Shown piece after piece: positions 32,436-43,316 of a stretch of 64,000 bases of DNA (the stretch's first letter is position 1; each line of letters opens with the position of its first letter). The stretch is from assembly GCA_905221615.1 (NCBI GenBank), contig CAJNDT010004535.1, positions 558,823-622,822 of the forward strand, given 5' to 3'. The stretch comes from Symbiodinium sp. CCMP2592 (taxonomy: Eukaryota > Sar > Dinophyceae > Suessiales > Symbiodiniaceae). A program made the translations under genes and the position numbers. The notes under the pieces were generated by a model. That model saw nothing but the letters and a program-made list of their open reading frames with translations. It made no database searches and was not told the DNA's origin.

Positions 32436-32967
32436 GTTCGAATTGTAATCGTAACGTCATGATTAATTGTTATTGTTGTTTTCTTGTTGTTGTTGTGGTG
32501 GTAGCTACGATTGGAGACGAGGCCAGAGAGTTGTGTGTGAGGTGTGCGAGTCAACCTGCCCTTCGTGGGCCGGTTTCCGGACGTCGTCTCGCAGGTTCTC
32601 AGCAAGTTTGCTGTCGAGGGTTTCATGATTCCAAGTCGAGGGGAGGTGGCTGATCATGGGAATGATGGCGTATCCATGTTCAACAGGTGCATGCAGGGCT
32701 GGATTGTTTGGCGATCTCCGGACGTCTCAGGTGCCGCTGCTGCGTCCCAGAGCCCTAGAATTCGTAGACACGGAGAGCTTGGTGGGCCGGGCTTCTTGGA
32801 ACGTCTACGGCTGGTGTGGCATGTAGTTGACGAGCAAGCTCAGATGATCGTGTCTCGAAGCTAGCCAGTGACCATGCAGAAGGCACGCCGTTGACGTGAG
32901 CACAGATAGGTGATTCAGATGGATTCAGACAGCTTCCACTTTCATCAGTCTGTCTTGTCACGCGAAG

Positions 32968-33063
32968 GTTTTCGGCACATTGACAATCACTTCGGCCGCA
33001 TCAGAAGTGAACTTCACGCACTACCACGTGTACTACGGACCCGAGATAAACAGGGGCAGGGAC
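32968..33063 (+). CDS. exon, repeat of the VTI...YYG module
   Basis: After cgcgaag the frame reads VFGTLTITSAASEVNFTHYH then VYYGPEINRGRD. It aligns without gaps in the core with 17114-17199 (VTIEGAEDESNILQYRAYYG). The end is placed at a GC donor (GAC|GCAAAA); the ORF stops at 33085-33087. The exon that should carry the SDSD half just upstream was not found with confidence. Confidence 0.55.
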
Positions 33064-33799
33064 GCAAAACGCGACATAGGACTGTAGCATGACCCCGGAG
33101 ATAAACACTTCGCGACCTCGCAGTCGATGTTTGCTGAACTCAGACATTGAGCAAGCGTCTGGTAATTGCAGCATTAGGCTGATTCTGACGTGCGCTGCGA
33201 AGCAATCGCTCAGTGCTCTGTATTGCAAAGTGTCGATGTCCTCCAACTGGGACCAGGATTTTTCAGCCGCAGATGGCCCGAGGGGACGGAGCCATTTGCT
33301 ATCATTCCTGCCTGGGCCTTACGAGCAGGTCAGCGAGTGCAGAATCCTGTAGGTTTTCTTCATCGCCGCTGCTTTGAGCCAAGGTGACTGGTGCGTATCA
33401 GTATGCGGTTCAGGTGAACACACAGCTTTTGCCAGAGTCCCGCAAGCACATCATGCTTTGGAAGAAACAAGTACCAGTACTATCCGTTCTATCCATCTTT
33501 CGACCTCCTCCGTGACCCGTGCTCATGCAGCCGAGCGGCGCAACACAGCTTGAGCACATTGATGTTCGGGGTTTGAGGTGGCGGCTTTTGAATACCTGCC
33601 GCGTCCTTGTTGTAGCAGCCCAACCCCTGTGCCAAAGGCCTTGTAAGACCTCATGTGCAGAGGTTGTATCACAACAACCTACTTCTGAGTGCTGGTCCGT
33701 TGGATAGTGTGCAAACCATCATGTAACACTTCGTTGATTTCCACGTGCATCGAATGTCGATGTTGCACTATTCCAGCGCAGAAGGAAGGAAGCAGCTGG

Positions 33800-33850
33800 G
33801 GGTGGCGCCATCTCTCTCTTTCTCTCTCCCTTCGCTCGGCGTCTCTCTAT
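33800..33850 (+). repeat. (TC)n-rich tract
   Basis: A short interrupted TCTC tract followed by ATACATAC-like sequence. No gene was seen between 33100 and 34124 apart from weak frames such as 33190-33387. Confidence 0.8.
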
Positions 33851-34124
33851 GTGTACATAACATACCTACATAATTAGAGGCATGCATATGCGTTTGATTT
33901 TGTTTGCACGGGTACATGTGTGCGGCGTCAGTCCTCAGTCCGGTGCAGAAAATGACCTGAGGACGTCAACACCTTTCTGGTCTTCTGCAAGAATGCCCAC
34001 GGGGAAGAAGCTTAACCGGAAAGGTTGAGCGTAGTGAAACTGCATGACTGTGTGAAGCAGTCGTGTGGGATGACTTGAGTGTGTCGAATTCGAAGCAGTG
34101 TGCTCTGCAAGCGGATTTAGACAG

Positions 34125-34241
34125 GTACTGTCCCCTGTCCCTGATTCTTGCCCCGAGGCCGAGCAGTCGCGGCAAATCGGCATCTTGGACTCTTCCATGG
34201 TGTTGCTGGAGGAGCGCGGCCGCCGTCAGATGATGCTGCTA
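34125..34241 (+). CDS. candidate exon, 39 codons
   Basis: It lies between ttagacag and GTGAGC, phase 0: VLSPVPDSCPEAEQSRQIGI then LDSSMVLLEERGRRQMMLL. The frame is protein-like and both splice sites are good. No family is recognised. Confidence 0.5.
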
Positions 34242-35121
34242 GTGAGCCGAGTACCGAGTAGTCAGCAATCTCCATATCCCGAGCCCAGCCGCAGTCAGAT
34301 TTGGTCCGCTCATGTCCGCTCACAAGCCGCAGTGCGAACGTCCGACCTTGTTTAGAGCATGGCAGCATGAATAATTAGTAACCACACATATCGTAAACAG
34401 GACATCAAGACACGAAGCGCGCGAGTGAAGACTAATGACTAGCCAGGAGCCAATTATTTCGCCGAGCTACCAGAACGGCATGCTATACCTCGACGTGACT
34501 TGGCACGATATTTCTGCATGGGTGCCGTGCTGAGGCTCCAGACTTGGAAGCGCTCATGCCGTCTGAGGTGAGTACACGGATTGCTGGCACCGGGGCTCGC
34601 GTAGACGTGGCTGTCGTTCCCAAAGGCCAGGTTCGGAGCTACTTGTCCTCCTGCTTCAGAGTCATCTATTCCTGATTCTCCGGAGGCATGGAATCGCTCG
34701 CCCAGAGCTCGTTCAACTACCGGCAGCTAAATTTCGGGCCTCTCACTGCGAGCAGCTTGATCTGATTACAGCAGAAGTCAGCATAACTACATAATCAGGT
34801 TCGATGAGGGCTTCAAGTGTTGGGATATAGCCGGAGGCAGTATTTGTTCGAGGTTGGAGCCCTGTGTCCCGCTGCAGCGAGGTGCCATGTGCCTGGAGGC
34901 GAACATCCAGCAAGACGAGGCCGTTCAGTCCAAGGCACGCTTGCCAAGCTCCCTTTATGCGAACGTCCGGGATTGCGAACGGATTTGGCGTCTGACAGGC
35001 GATTGGGCCCTGCGACCTCGTGCCAGCTGCGGAGCTGCGGGGCTTCACGAGATGTCTTGCCTTTGGCACCTTCCGATCCTGTGCAGTGCTCGTCTAGCAC
35101 TGTCACACACCCCCTGCACAG
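34242..35121. other. ambiguous stretch
   Basis: A small exon may end at 34569 (ALMPSE|GTGAGT, a consensus donor). From about 34854 to 35101 a + frame (EANIQQDEAVQSKARLPSSL) and a 208-codon - frame (34813-35439) overlap. I cannot choose between them. Confidence 0.3.
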
Positions 35122-35191
35122 GAGTACACCGTCATCGTGCATGTGGCCATTCGTTTCGGCTGCCCCTGCGTAGACCCCTGCTTCTGCACGG
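35122..35191 (+). CDS. candidate exon, FN3-like strand with Cys-rich end
   Basis: After cctgcacag the frame reads EYTVIVHVAIRFGCPCVDPC then FCTG, with a GTGAGC donor. The E-Y-T-V-x-V-x-V-A strand resembles FN3 strand F. The four closely spaced cysteines are unusual for it. Confidence 0.45.
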
Positions 35192-35256
35192 GTGAGCTCA
35201 ACTTCCGGAGTCAGGCCGGAAAGCGCGGTGGGTTGGGGTTCATCCACGGGCACCAC

Positions 35257-35415
35257 CATGAGAGGAGAGGTCAACACCCTCCAAGACCCAGACAGATGGG
35301 CGGCACAAACACTTGGCGTGCAAGCAGCAGTCGCGCGAGCGGCTTTAGGGTTCGAGAAATCCGCACGCGCAAGCGTGGAAGGCTTCAGAAACAAGGCTTC
35401 AGCAGAAGAGCGCTG
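35257..35415 (+). CDS. small Ala-rich open frame
   Basis: ATG at 35257 opens MRGEVNTLQDPDRWAAQTLG and then QAAVARAALGFEKSARASVE before a stop at 35413-35415. The amphipathic, Ala-rich composition is unlike the surface modules. It may be a gene fragment or a chance frame. Confidence 0.25.
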
Positions 35416-35645
35416 AGACGCGGAAGAAGCGGGCCACAAGGGGCAGAGGGCCTTTGCAGGGCGAAGACTTCAGTGGAACTGCGGGCAACGGAAGCTGCGC
35501 TCGCGCTCGCGTAGGGCAAAGTCTGAGCTCCTCCCTAAATCCTAAGCCATTGCGGTGTCAAAGGATTGAAGTGTCAGTTCCTGACAGTCTTTCAGCAACT
35601 TGTCGTGCCAAGTGGATCCGTTCTTACATTAACAAGACCCTGCAG

Positions 35646-35740
35646 AGGCCGCTTCAGGAGGGGGGTTGGAGGCGTCCCCGACTGGTCACATCATCCTGCC
35701 GGACCGGGTGCCTCCAACGTTGACGCTTCTGGGCACAGAG
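35646..35740 (+). CDS. candidate exon, FN3-like start
   Basis: After ccctgcag the frame gives AASGGGLEASPTGHIILPDR then VPPTLTLLGT. The VPPTLTLL end is how many FN3-like repeats begin (P-T-x-x-x). The end is uncertain because low-complexity sequence follows at once. Confidence 0.4.
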
Positions 35741-35754
35741 AGAAAGGGGAAAAT

Positions 35755-36300
35755 CATACTAATAGTAAACTTAGTAATAGCATCAACAACGTCAACGGTA
35801 ATGACAAGCGAAATACTAGTAGTAGCGACAATAGCAACTTTTACACGAACAGCAGCAGCAGCAGCAATACAGCAGTAACAGCAGCATTACCATTAATAAT
35901 TCTAGTTGATAGCAACTAGATCAGCAGTCATTACAGTAGTAATATCGCCACCAACAGCAATAATAAAATCAACTTCTAACATTCATAAAGTTAAAAATGA
36001 TATCGATGAAAGTAGTGGTTCTAATGATGACGATGAACATGAAACATTAGTACTAATAACAGTACTGACAATGATAACAGAAGCAACAATAACAACAATT
36101 ACAGCAATAGTCTGTACACTCTGCAAATTCAAAGCAACAATAATCTAACAGTAGCAATACTTGTAACAGCCATAATGGCGATGATGATAAACATGAAAGA
36201 ATGATAATGAAAATCAACATGGTCATACTCACAATGATATTGCTACTAAGGGCAAGCATACTAATTACAAATTGTTACAGCAGCAGTAGTGTTCATAGTG
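35755..36300 (+). repeat. AT-rich low-complexity region (AAT/CAG/AGT units)
   Basis: Degenerate trinucleotide repeats (AATAGTAAC, AGCAGC, AATAAC) with locally low GC. Small frames rich in Ile, Thr, Asn and Ser are artefacts. Confidence 0.85.
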
Positions 36301-36965
36301 GCAATGCGAGGCCTTCGAGGCAGGCTCGGTTCTACTTGTAGTCAGGTTGCGGGGCTCAGGGCTTCAAGGGCAAGTAGAAAGCAAGCGAGATGTTCCCTTG
36401 TGAGTCCATGGAGTGCTTCCCTTCTGCATGCAAGGCTTCATGACTGCGCTGCTCGGCGCAACTAGATGGGATGACCGATCCACCTCCCTTTCACAAAGCA
36501 CCTTTTCCAGGTGGCGCGCGATGGGGTTGGCCGAAGTCTGACGAAAGCGTTGCTGTGCTAGAAGCCAGTTCTGCTGAGCGAAGCAAGTGGCCCTTCATAC
36601 TCTGAATCGTTCCATGCTGCCGTCAGCGTGCCCGAGCCAACGGTTTTTGAGACATATCCTGCAGGCCCAACATGTAGGACTCAGCACGAGCGAGACGGAG
36701 AAAGGCACATGATCAGCCAACTGCCGATAAGGATGCGAACTGCAATTTGGACTCCCGGATCAAGATCACGGGTCACATGCAGGCAAGGTTCCTTTTGGGC
36801 TCGGGCTTTGGGGTCAGGACCTTTGAGACGTGCCGAAGTTCGTGGTTTCCACTTTGATGGTATTTCCCAGTCAGGCGTGACTTTGCTTCTTTCTGGGCTA
36901 GGGTGGATGGTAGTATACTGTACTATACTGTACTATACTATACTTACTATGTCGGCAGTTGAAAG

Positions 36966-37103
36966 TGGCGAGGCTCCAGGAGCTTTTGGGTGCAATGCTG
37001 GCGCAGGACACGGGCTCGTCTTACCCCGTGCTGACGATGTGTGCAGCCTGCGCTCCACCATACAACCCCTCAACCGCAACTGGGAGTCAATGCGAACTTG
37101 AAG
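36966..37103 (+). CDS. candidate exon, unknown
   Basis: After gttgaaag the frame gives ARLQELLGAMLAQDTGSSYP then VLTMCAACAPPYNPSTATGS and CELE. C-x2-C followed by a Pro/Ser/Thr stretch and another Cys suggests an extracellular Cys-rich segment. The donor is G|GTTCAG. An alternative frame over the same bases is also open. Confidence 0.35.
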
Positions 37104-38373
37104 GTTCAGTCGAGATACACATGAGTGTGCATGTATGTATATAATTTCGTACATGTATGTATGTGTATATGTTATACACATAGACGTACATATGTATGCC
37201 TACATGATACATATGCGCACTATATTCGTGCTGTAGTCTATCTGTCACTGTACGGGGAGCCGCACAAGATGTTCGACCTGATGTTGTATGCGGCCGGCTG
37301 TCATCCCGGATAGACTACGGGAGAGGGCATGGGGTTTACGGTTCAGCGATGTCTAGGGTGTTTGCACCGCCCTCCATCCTTGTGGGACTTGCATGGTGGG
37401 AGCTCGGGTTTCTGGAGCCTACACGTAGCAGATTGTGGAAAGATCCTTCCGGCATTTTCATGCTTTCTGAACCTTCAAGCTCGAGGGGTTTTCGATTCTT
37501 CTCTGCCCATCTATTCGAGGGTGAGTTCGGTCGCAGCATCAGACCACATCTTGGCTGCTTGTTGTAGCGTGTAACCAAAGCTTCTCTGACTGCTCAGGAT
37601 CCCGCGCCTCAGCCAACGGATCCACCACGCACCTGCTTACGCAATGGCGACGCAGAGGCAGCCCGGAAGCGGCTTCACAACGAAACCGTACACAGTAATC
37701 AGATAATCAGTAGGTAGATAGAGAGTTAGATTGCAGACGAGCGGCTCAATGATGACACATCAAGTTGACAGCAGCTCATAGGTGAGTTTGTCCTGATCAT
37801 CCGACACTCCCCCGCATGCATGATGAGGCACACCGAGGCTGGCGGATCCGTGGCTTCGCCGCAGCCAGAAAGCGGGAACTACCTTGCCAGGAGTGGACGA
37901 TGGGTCGTGAGATATTGGTTGGTGCTGCAGTTGCACAGACTGAGGCATTCCGCAAGGCCATGCCTGCCCGGACAGGAGCCAGATCAACATTGCAGAGGCA
38001 GCTCTGCCACAGCGCAACCATACAACCATATACAACCCCACAAAAAGCCGTGTCTGTGCTCACTAAATCTCATCTTAGCCCGGTCCTTCAAGCGTCTCCA
38101 TACTGGCTCAGAAGGAAGCCTTGAATTGCCAGGCCGAGTTCTACGAGGTTTCGCCTCTGGAGCAATCAGGTGCCGTCTGAGACGACATCTTCATCTTTAC
38201 CTTTTTTCGGCGCCTGTAGTTGCCGGATTACCGGATGCACGCGTTCAGCAGGACGCAAAGTCGCGCCCGCCGGCTACGTGGCAAAAGTTCCTGAGATTCC
38301 TGGCCACTCGCTTGCCAGCAGAATCTCGAGTTTGAAGGCGCAGAATCGGGGGCGTTTCTGAGGTGCTGTGAAG
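37104..38373. other. intronic sequence with ATGT microsatellite
   Basis: ATGTATGT/ACATAC repeats occupy about 37125-37215. A peptide AEFYEVSPLEQSG near 38129-38167 lies between AG and GT signals and may be a small exon. Other frames (37820-38335) are not convincing. Confidence 0.35.
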
Positions 38374-38520
38374 GATGCTGCATTTGATGGCAGTCTGGCA
38401 AGCAAATACCTCATGGACACCATTTCCGATGCCTGGCTGGCCATCGACATGGGCCTCACGCAAAAAGCTGCCATCCTCCGTTTCAGGGGGCATTGGGACA
38501 TCGACTGCGTGCCCTCCAAG
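38374..38520 (+). CDS. exon, F5/8 type C-like domain 1, N-terminal half
   Basis: Forty-nine codons after ctgtgaag: DAAFDGSLASKYLMDTISDA then WLAIDMGLTQKAAILRF and HWDIDCVPSK. A-x-DG...W-L-x-(V/I)-D-(L/M)-G is the signature of discoidin / F5/8 type C domains. The donor is GTGCAA. The next exon starts VVLEWTDDFISWT, the expected strand, in phase 0. Confidence 0.65.
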
Positions 38521-38644
38521 GTGCAACATGAAAGCAGAGCAATGCTGGGGCTCTCGCAGGGTCTCTTGTGTTCCTGCGTGCAGCACCCTTTCTCGGTAGG
38601 CCCCGTTGCGTGAAACACGTCGCTTGCACATCTGGCCTTGTCAG

Positions 38645-38719
38645 GTGGTATTGGAGTGGACAGATGATTTCATCAGTTGGACGGAGAGGATGGCTGCGGA
38701 AGAAACCGCGACAAACCAG
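38645..38719 (+). CDS. exon, F5/8 type C-like domain 1, second part
   Basis: Twenty-five codons after cttgtcag: VVLEWTDDFISWTERMAAEE then TATNQ. V-x-(L/V)-E-(W/Y)-(T/S)-D-D-x-x-x-W is the central strand of F5/8 C domains (Y-S-x-D-G-x-x-W). A GC donor (CAG|GCAGCT) gives a 64-base intron and keeps phase 0. The open run beyond it would leave only a 19-base intron. Confidence 0.6.
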
Positions 38720-38783
38720 GCAGCTTGGAGTGCCACCTGTAGCAATGTGCAGCAGTCTGGCGAAGTCAGCCGTTCTCGGTCAG

Positions 38784-38855
38784 GAGTTCACTGCCTTCAC
38801 GGATCTTTACGTCTCCCCCAACGCTGAGAACTGGACCAATGGTGCTTTCTATCAG
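38784..38855 (+). CDS. exon following the F5/8-like segment
   Basis: Twenty-four codons between ctcggtcag and a GC donor (CAG|GCATGT): EFTAFTDLYVSPNAENWTNG then AFYQ. Both ends are phase 0, linking 38645-38719 to 38945. NWT is a potential N-glycosylation sequon. Confidence 0.6.
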
Positions 38856-38944
38856 GCATGTGCCCGATGGATCGAAAACCTAAATACCTCTTGACGCAAA
38901 CTTGGCCTGATATTCTCTTTGGTTTCTGCCTGTAAGTTTTGCAG

Positions 38945-39034
38945 GTTGCCTATGTGGCAGAATCCGAGAACAGTGTCATCATAGACGGCGTCACTCCCGG
39001 ATCGTTGTACAACATTCATTGTTCCCTGGCAGAG
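38945..39034 (+). CDS. exon, FN3-like strand (PGSLYNIHC)
   Basis: After ttttgcag the frame reads VAYVAESENSVIIDGVTPGS then LYNIHCSLAE. G-V-T-P-G-S-x-Y-x-I-x-C-x-x-A-E is the G-L-x-P-x-x-x-Y-x-V-x-C-Y-x-E core of the window's FN3-like repeat. The exact donor after AE is unclear; CSL|GC, CSLA|GA and AEC|GT are all possible. Confidence 0.6.
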
Positions 39035-39431
39035 CGTCATTAGAGACGGTTGGGTGCACTGTCGTACACAAGTCTCACTACGGATTTGCGAGCACGCGAG
39101 GGATTGTGAGGGCTTCGAGTCACATCCAGAGGCACAGACCTGCGGCAGCATGGGAGGTGTGATGCCAGATTTAGTACCCTGCACACCCATGATCGGCTTC
39201 CCCTGCAACACGTCGAGTTGCTGCCGGCACCCAGGTTGGTCCACTGATGCAGCGAACAGCTCTGGCCCTGAGTTGAACCCCGTCGCAGTTACAACGGTGG
39301 ACATGATAGGGACGCCGGGCAGCAAAGACATCCCTCTACCTACATTACGGGCGGCTAGGTGTCTACAGGTTCCATGTTCACCGAACTTCGTTCGGCTACC
39401 ACGCACACGGTTACAGCGCTTGGAAATGCAG

Positions 39432-39515
39432 CTCAGGCCATATCTGACGGTGACACCCGTCTCAGCGGAGGACTTCAATGTGACGGTCGGACTGGAACTC
39501 CAGGATCCAGGGAAG
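39432..39515 (+). CDS. exon, FN3-like repeat, first part
   Basis: Twenty-eight codons after gaaatgcag: LRPYLTVTPVSAEDFNVTVG then LELQDPGK, ending at a GC donor (AAG|GCCTAC). P-x-L-x-V-x-x-V-x-A-x-x-x-x-V-x-V is the opening strand pair also seen at 49314, 53156 and 56169. Both ends are phase 0. Confidence 0.55.
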
Positions 39516-40679
39516 GCCTACCCAGCTCTCTCCACCTGTGTGGCACGAGAGAGCCTCGGACCTCGAACCAGCCAGCAGCCAGACCAACACTGTCGCAAAA
39601 AGAGGTGTGCAACGCGATTCTAGAACAATGTAAGAAAGGAGACTCGGAGACTCCAACCGCAGTCTCTTGTACTCAGGAGCATGGGTTTGGCGCTGCCGAA
39701 CCAGAGCCAACTCTCTTCGAAGGGGCAGCGCTGCCAGTACCTCCAAGTCCCACCCACGGACAGCGAGGCAGCTACTTGTAGGGACCACAGGGTGGGGATC
39801 AGCAAAGTAAAGCATCTGCGACAGCGCGGGCATTTCGGCTGCAGGCGGGGCGCATGCCGATGATGGAAGTGTCCCTGGCCCAGCAGCTTTCGGGCGCTCA
39901 CTTTGCTCACGTGGGCGTTTCATTAGTGGGAGATACGTGCTTTCGAGGTTCCGATCTCGTCTGGATGATCAGACCACAGAGGTTCACATCCAGCAGTGCC
40001 CGGACCGCACAGAGTGACAAAGCCACACTTAATTATTGCGGCGCGGCCGCAGTGACCTCACTCGTAGTGGCGTCTGAGTGTCATGAAACAGGTCTCAGTG
40101 GGGAGGCCCTCGCCAGGACTATCGCACTTGTGGTCTTCGGCAGGACTCCGCAGAATCCACCAGCACCGCGCAGGCTTCTTGTCACTCCTCCAGACTCTTT
40201 GGAACTCTCCTGCCCGCTATCGAAGCCTTCCCAGACATGTGTGTCACAGCCTACGCCTAGCGGGCCTAGCGCTTCCAATCCGACCCTCGCCAGGAGCCGC
40301 AGCAGGGCCCCGGTGGCTGTGTCTCCCGTGCTTCACACAGGAAGGCCGATGGAATCTTTCTTGGTCAATGGCACTTGTCATGATGTTATGTAGTCTGGCC
40401 GTCGCTCTAGAGAGATGCCTGCAAGCGGCATCCATTCTGTCGTAGGCTGTGCTTCCCCGCAGTTTGTCGCAAAGGCTCAAAGACCTTCGGGTCCTCAGAG
40501 TGGATCCTCCTCCTACTCCTCCTACAAAACACTAGCAGAAGGAGGAAACGTTCGTCTCACGCCTTCCGCTGGGGACGCAGCTTATATAACGTCGGCTTTA
40601 GCATGCTTTAACCTGTCTGCGGGGTACTACATGTACTGTATAGAATCTTACAAATTTCCCAAAAGTTAGGGACAAGTAG
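39516..40679. other. intronic; frames without support
   Basis: Three long + frames (39359-39781, 39854-40393, 40415-40669) overlap each other and a - frame (39462-39923). A GTAAGA donor at 39640 after VCNAILEQ may mark an exon end. FNLSAGYYMYCIES near 40608-40648 is suggestive of an FN3-like strand but has no clear acceptor. Confidence 0.3.
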
Positions 40680-41480
40680 GAAATTCAACTCAACAAGAAC
40701 AATGCTGACAGTAGTGATAACAGCAATAACTATAGCAATGGCAGTGCATACTGATGAGAGTGGTGTAGTAGTGGTAGTAGTAGTCGTTGCCTTAGAAGTA
40801 GGAGTAGCAGCAGCAGCAGCAGCAGCAGTAGCGCAGTAGCACCGTAGCACAGTGGCGCAGTGGCACAGTGGCACGCACAGCAGCTCGCAGCTAAGCAGCA
40901 CAGCAGCACAGCAGCACCGCAGCACCGCAGCAGCAGGAGGAGGAGGGAAAGGGCGAGGAGAAGGAGCAGGAGAAGGAGGAGCATGAGGAGATGTGGTAAC
41001 ACTATACGTAAATTCGACAATTATAGTAATCATTGTAAGCATCATGATTATAGCCGTGATGGATGTATTGACAGTATCAGCAATGAGCACAATCACAGTA
41101 ATCGAGGGAGTAGTAGTAGCTGCATGGGTAATTCTGTGACTTACAGTGTGAGGAAGAACACTACAAAATTCGGCACCGTGGTTTGTTACTGTCTATGCTA
41201 GCAATACCAAACACAGTGGTAACAGTACTCGTCATCATAAAATGGCGATGACGGTCAAAACCATGAACAGTGATCATGATACTCTGATAGAGTAATGGTA
41301 GCTAATGAGCGAGATGATGAGAATTACAACGAGAGCAACCACATTCATTCTTTCGGCAAGTCTAAGACGGATCATCGTCATCATCAAAACCCACAGCTGC
41401 CATCTTCAGCATCATGATCACCACCACCGTCATCATCAGCACCATCATCATCGTCATCATCATCATCATCACAGCCACCG
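40680..41480 (+). repeat. low-complexity region: AGT, AGC, CAT units
   Basis: Degenerate AGT/AGC and GGAGAA repeats are followed by CATCATCAC repeats at 41380-41475. These cause Ser, Cys, Leu and His runs in spurious frames. Confidence 0.9.
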
Positions 41481-42049
41481 TCACCATCGCCACCTGCTAG
41501 TCGCGATAGCCATGCGAGCATGCAAGCAACCGGCATCGATGCTTTTCCCGTGCCGCACATTCCGCATGCGTGGATGCGGCCCGCAGCGTACAGTGCCGCA
41601 GCTCAACACACAACCAATCCCTCGACACAGCCCACCCGCACCGGGTCGTACTGCGTCAAAACGGAGCACGGTGCTCAATCCACCTCGCTGCCCGCGGCGT
41701 CTCTGATCTCCGGCACGGGTCCCGGATGCATGACGTAGCCGAGGCGTCTGGAATCCTGCGCCCCGCGCTTCTTCGATCCTGAAGAGCACTGTCATCAATC
41801 AGCGTCATCAGCCGCACTCGTTGAAGCTGCATCTGGCACTCTCGGCTCGCCTACTGTTTCAAGATCATGAGCGTGGAGGGCTCTGAAGTCTGCCATGCTT
41901 CATTCAAGGCACTGATTATCCGATTATCCTTGATGTCGGAGAACACAAAAGACCCTCTCTGAACATCAACGTTTAAACGTTATCAACGAACGAACCATCC
42001 TCCCGAGCAGTGCAAACGGCTCTTGAAGAACTTAACTGGCGACGTGCAG

Positions 42050-42113
42050 GTGAGCTTCGTGATGACCGTTCGTGCCTACCAAGATGTCTCTCGGCTGCCG
42101 TTTTCGAGCGCTG
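42050..42113 (+). CDS. exon, FAMeT-like domain 2, N-terminal strands
   Basis: After cgacgtgcag the frame reads VSFVMTVRAYQDVSRLPFSS then A. It ends at a GC donor (GCTG|GCAGGC), and the leftover G combines with AA of the next exon to give Glu. The frame then flows into EVHFFIGEPG and the GGW motif. Confidence 0.5.
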
Positions 42114-42170
42114 GCAGGCCTTGCGAGGCGGAATAGTGGATGTCCTGGCATCGCTCGAGAGCACAGGCAG

Positions 42171-42382
42171 AATCAAGCGTCAAGCGTCCCAACCGCCTGT
42201 ACACCGAGGTGCACTTCTTTATCGGGGAGCCTGGACAATTGGGATACGAAGTTTTGCTCGGCGGCTGGGAGAACACCCGAGTCACTCTGTCACGGGGCCA
42301 TGCCAGGGAGCCAGCTAACGACACCAGGGCTGCATCCGAAGCCTTTTTCGTCAGGGGTGATGGTTTGTCTTCGGTAACCCTT
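42171..42382 (+). CDS. exon, FAMeT-like domain 2, GGW core
   Basis: After cacaggcag the frame gives SSVKRPNRLYTEVHFFIGEP, GQLGYEVLLGGWENTRVTLS and SEAFFVRGDGLSSVTL. GYEVLLGGWENT matches FEIVVGGWNNG of copy 1 (9243-9275) and the PF12248 hallmark. A near-consensus GTGAGT donor ends it at 42382. A GC donor after SE (42340) would instead lead to the FW segment at 42774. One uninterrupted exon here corresponds to at least two exons in copy 1. Confidence 0.7.
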
Positions 42383-42773
42383 GTGAGTGTTCAGCGGCTA
42401 CTGAAGCCTCATTCAACACCTGGAGCCTGCTGCAATGCAAGGAAGATCTCGGGCCACCAACTGCTTTGGTGACCTACTCCACACCGGAAGCTGGGCTCCG
42501 TGGAAGGTTTTCACTGGCTTAGGGTTTTTGATGGTTTTTGCGAAGCTTCCGGGCCAGAGTCAGAGTGTTCGGATTCCGGTAGTTACTGGTAGTTCATATG
42601 CACGGCCGTTGTTCTTGACCCTTCGTGCTGCCATGTCAGCAAAGAAGAGACGTGCACTGCCGGACAGTCAGCCCAAGCAACTCGTATGTTGAGTGCTCAA
42701 GCAGGGCTTCGATTTGGCCAGCCCTTAAGATTCACCCAATGCCCACTGCAGCCAACCCGCCCGTCGGGCTCAG

Positions 42774-42833
42774 CGAATCCAGGACCAGGATCCCATTCTG
42801 GATCAGGTTCGATTTCGGACCTGGTGGTTCGAT
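42774..42833 (+). CDS. candidate exon, FAMeT-like domain 2, FW segment
   Basis: The frame reads ESRTRIPFWIRFDFGPGGS. FW-x-x-(F/Y)-x-x-G lies where PF12248 has its FW-x-x-x-x-DG motif. A GC donor after TCGAT would give the right phase to join IRVGADE at 42955. The start is uncertain (ag at 42773 or 42780). Confidence 0.4.
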
Positions 42834-42954
42834 GCGGACCCGCAAACGGGGCTGAGCCTTAGCAAGCAAATTTTGCAGGTGTTCTTCTTTTGTTGAATTC
42901 GTTCTGTTTGCGGCCGCCTCTTTGCTGATTGGACTTGTCACTTGTCACGTCCAG

Positions 42955-43012
42955 GATTCGTGTGGGTGCTGATGAGATCATCGGGCACAACATCCTCATA
43001 TCGTGCTCAGAA
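42955..43012 (+). CDS. candidate exon, FAMeT-like domain 2, IRVG segment
   Basis: After cgtccag the frame reads IRVGADEIIGHNILISCSE, fitting the I-x-VG-x-x-x-x-G-x-N segment after the DG turn of PF12248. A longer open frame (42942-43220, WVLMRSSGTTSSYRA) competes. I prefer the motif-bearing one. Confidence 0.4.
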
Positions 43013-43248
43013 GCACTTTGTGGACAGCACAACTTTCCCAACTAGCCTCGCTCGTCGCATGATGAGTCACCTGGTACAGCCTCAGCTGAGAAGCTGCTTG
43101 AGCTTACTGCAGAGTTTGGGGTTCACTTCGGTATTTGAGCGAAATCAGACACGACCACACTATTCCCCCAGTTCCGACTTAGATGCAGAGCCGCAGAGCT
43201 GCCTGCACGAGCTTACATGATCCCCATCAGCGGCTTGCTTCAGCACAG

Positions 43249-43316
43249 GTACATCGACTCATCACCACTGGATCACCTGAATTACGTGACGGTCGGTGCA
43301 GGATATTGGAGTGCAG
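43249..43316 (+). CDS. exon, FAMeT-like domain 2, C-terminal strand
   Basis: After cagcacag the frame reads YIDSSPLDHLNYVTVGAGYW then SA, ending at a GC donor. D-x-x-P-L-x-x-x-x-Y-V-x-V-x-x-x-W is the closing pattern of PF12248 (DP-x-PL...YVGVS). This gives copy 2 a recognisable end. The equivalent strand of copy 1 was not found. Confidence 0.5.

Noticed and set aside
31573..32626. Long - strand frames with poly-Thr, poly-Tyr and Ala runs
   Set aside because: Entirely explained by the AGT/AGC trinucleotide array.
34813..35439. 208-codon - strand frame
   Set aside because: It overlaps + frames with better codon character, including the EYTVIVHVA exon. No motif.
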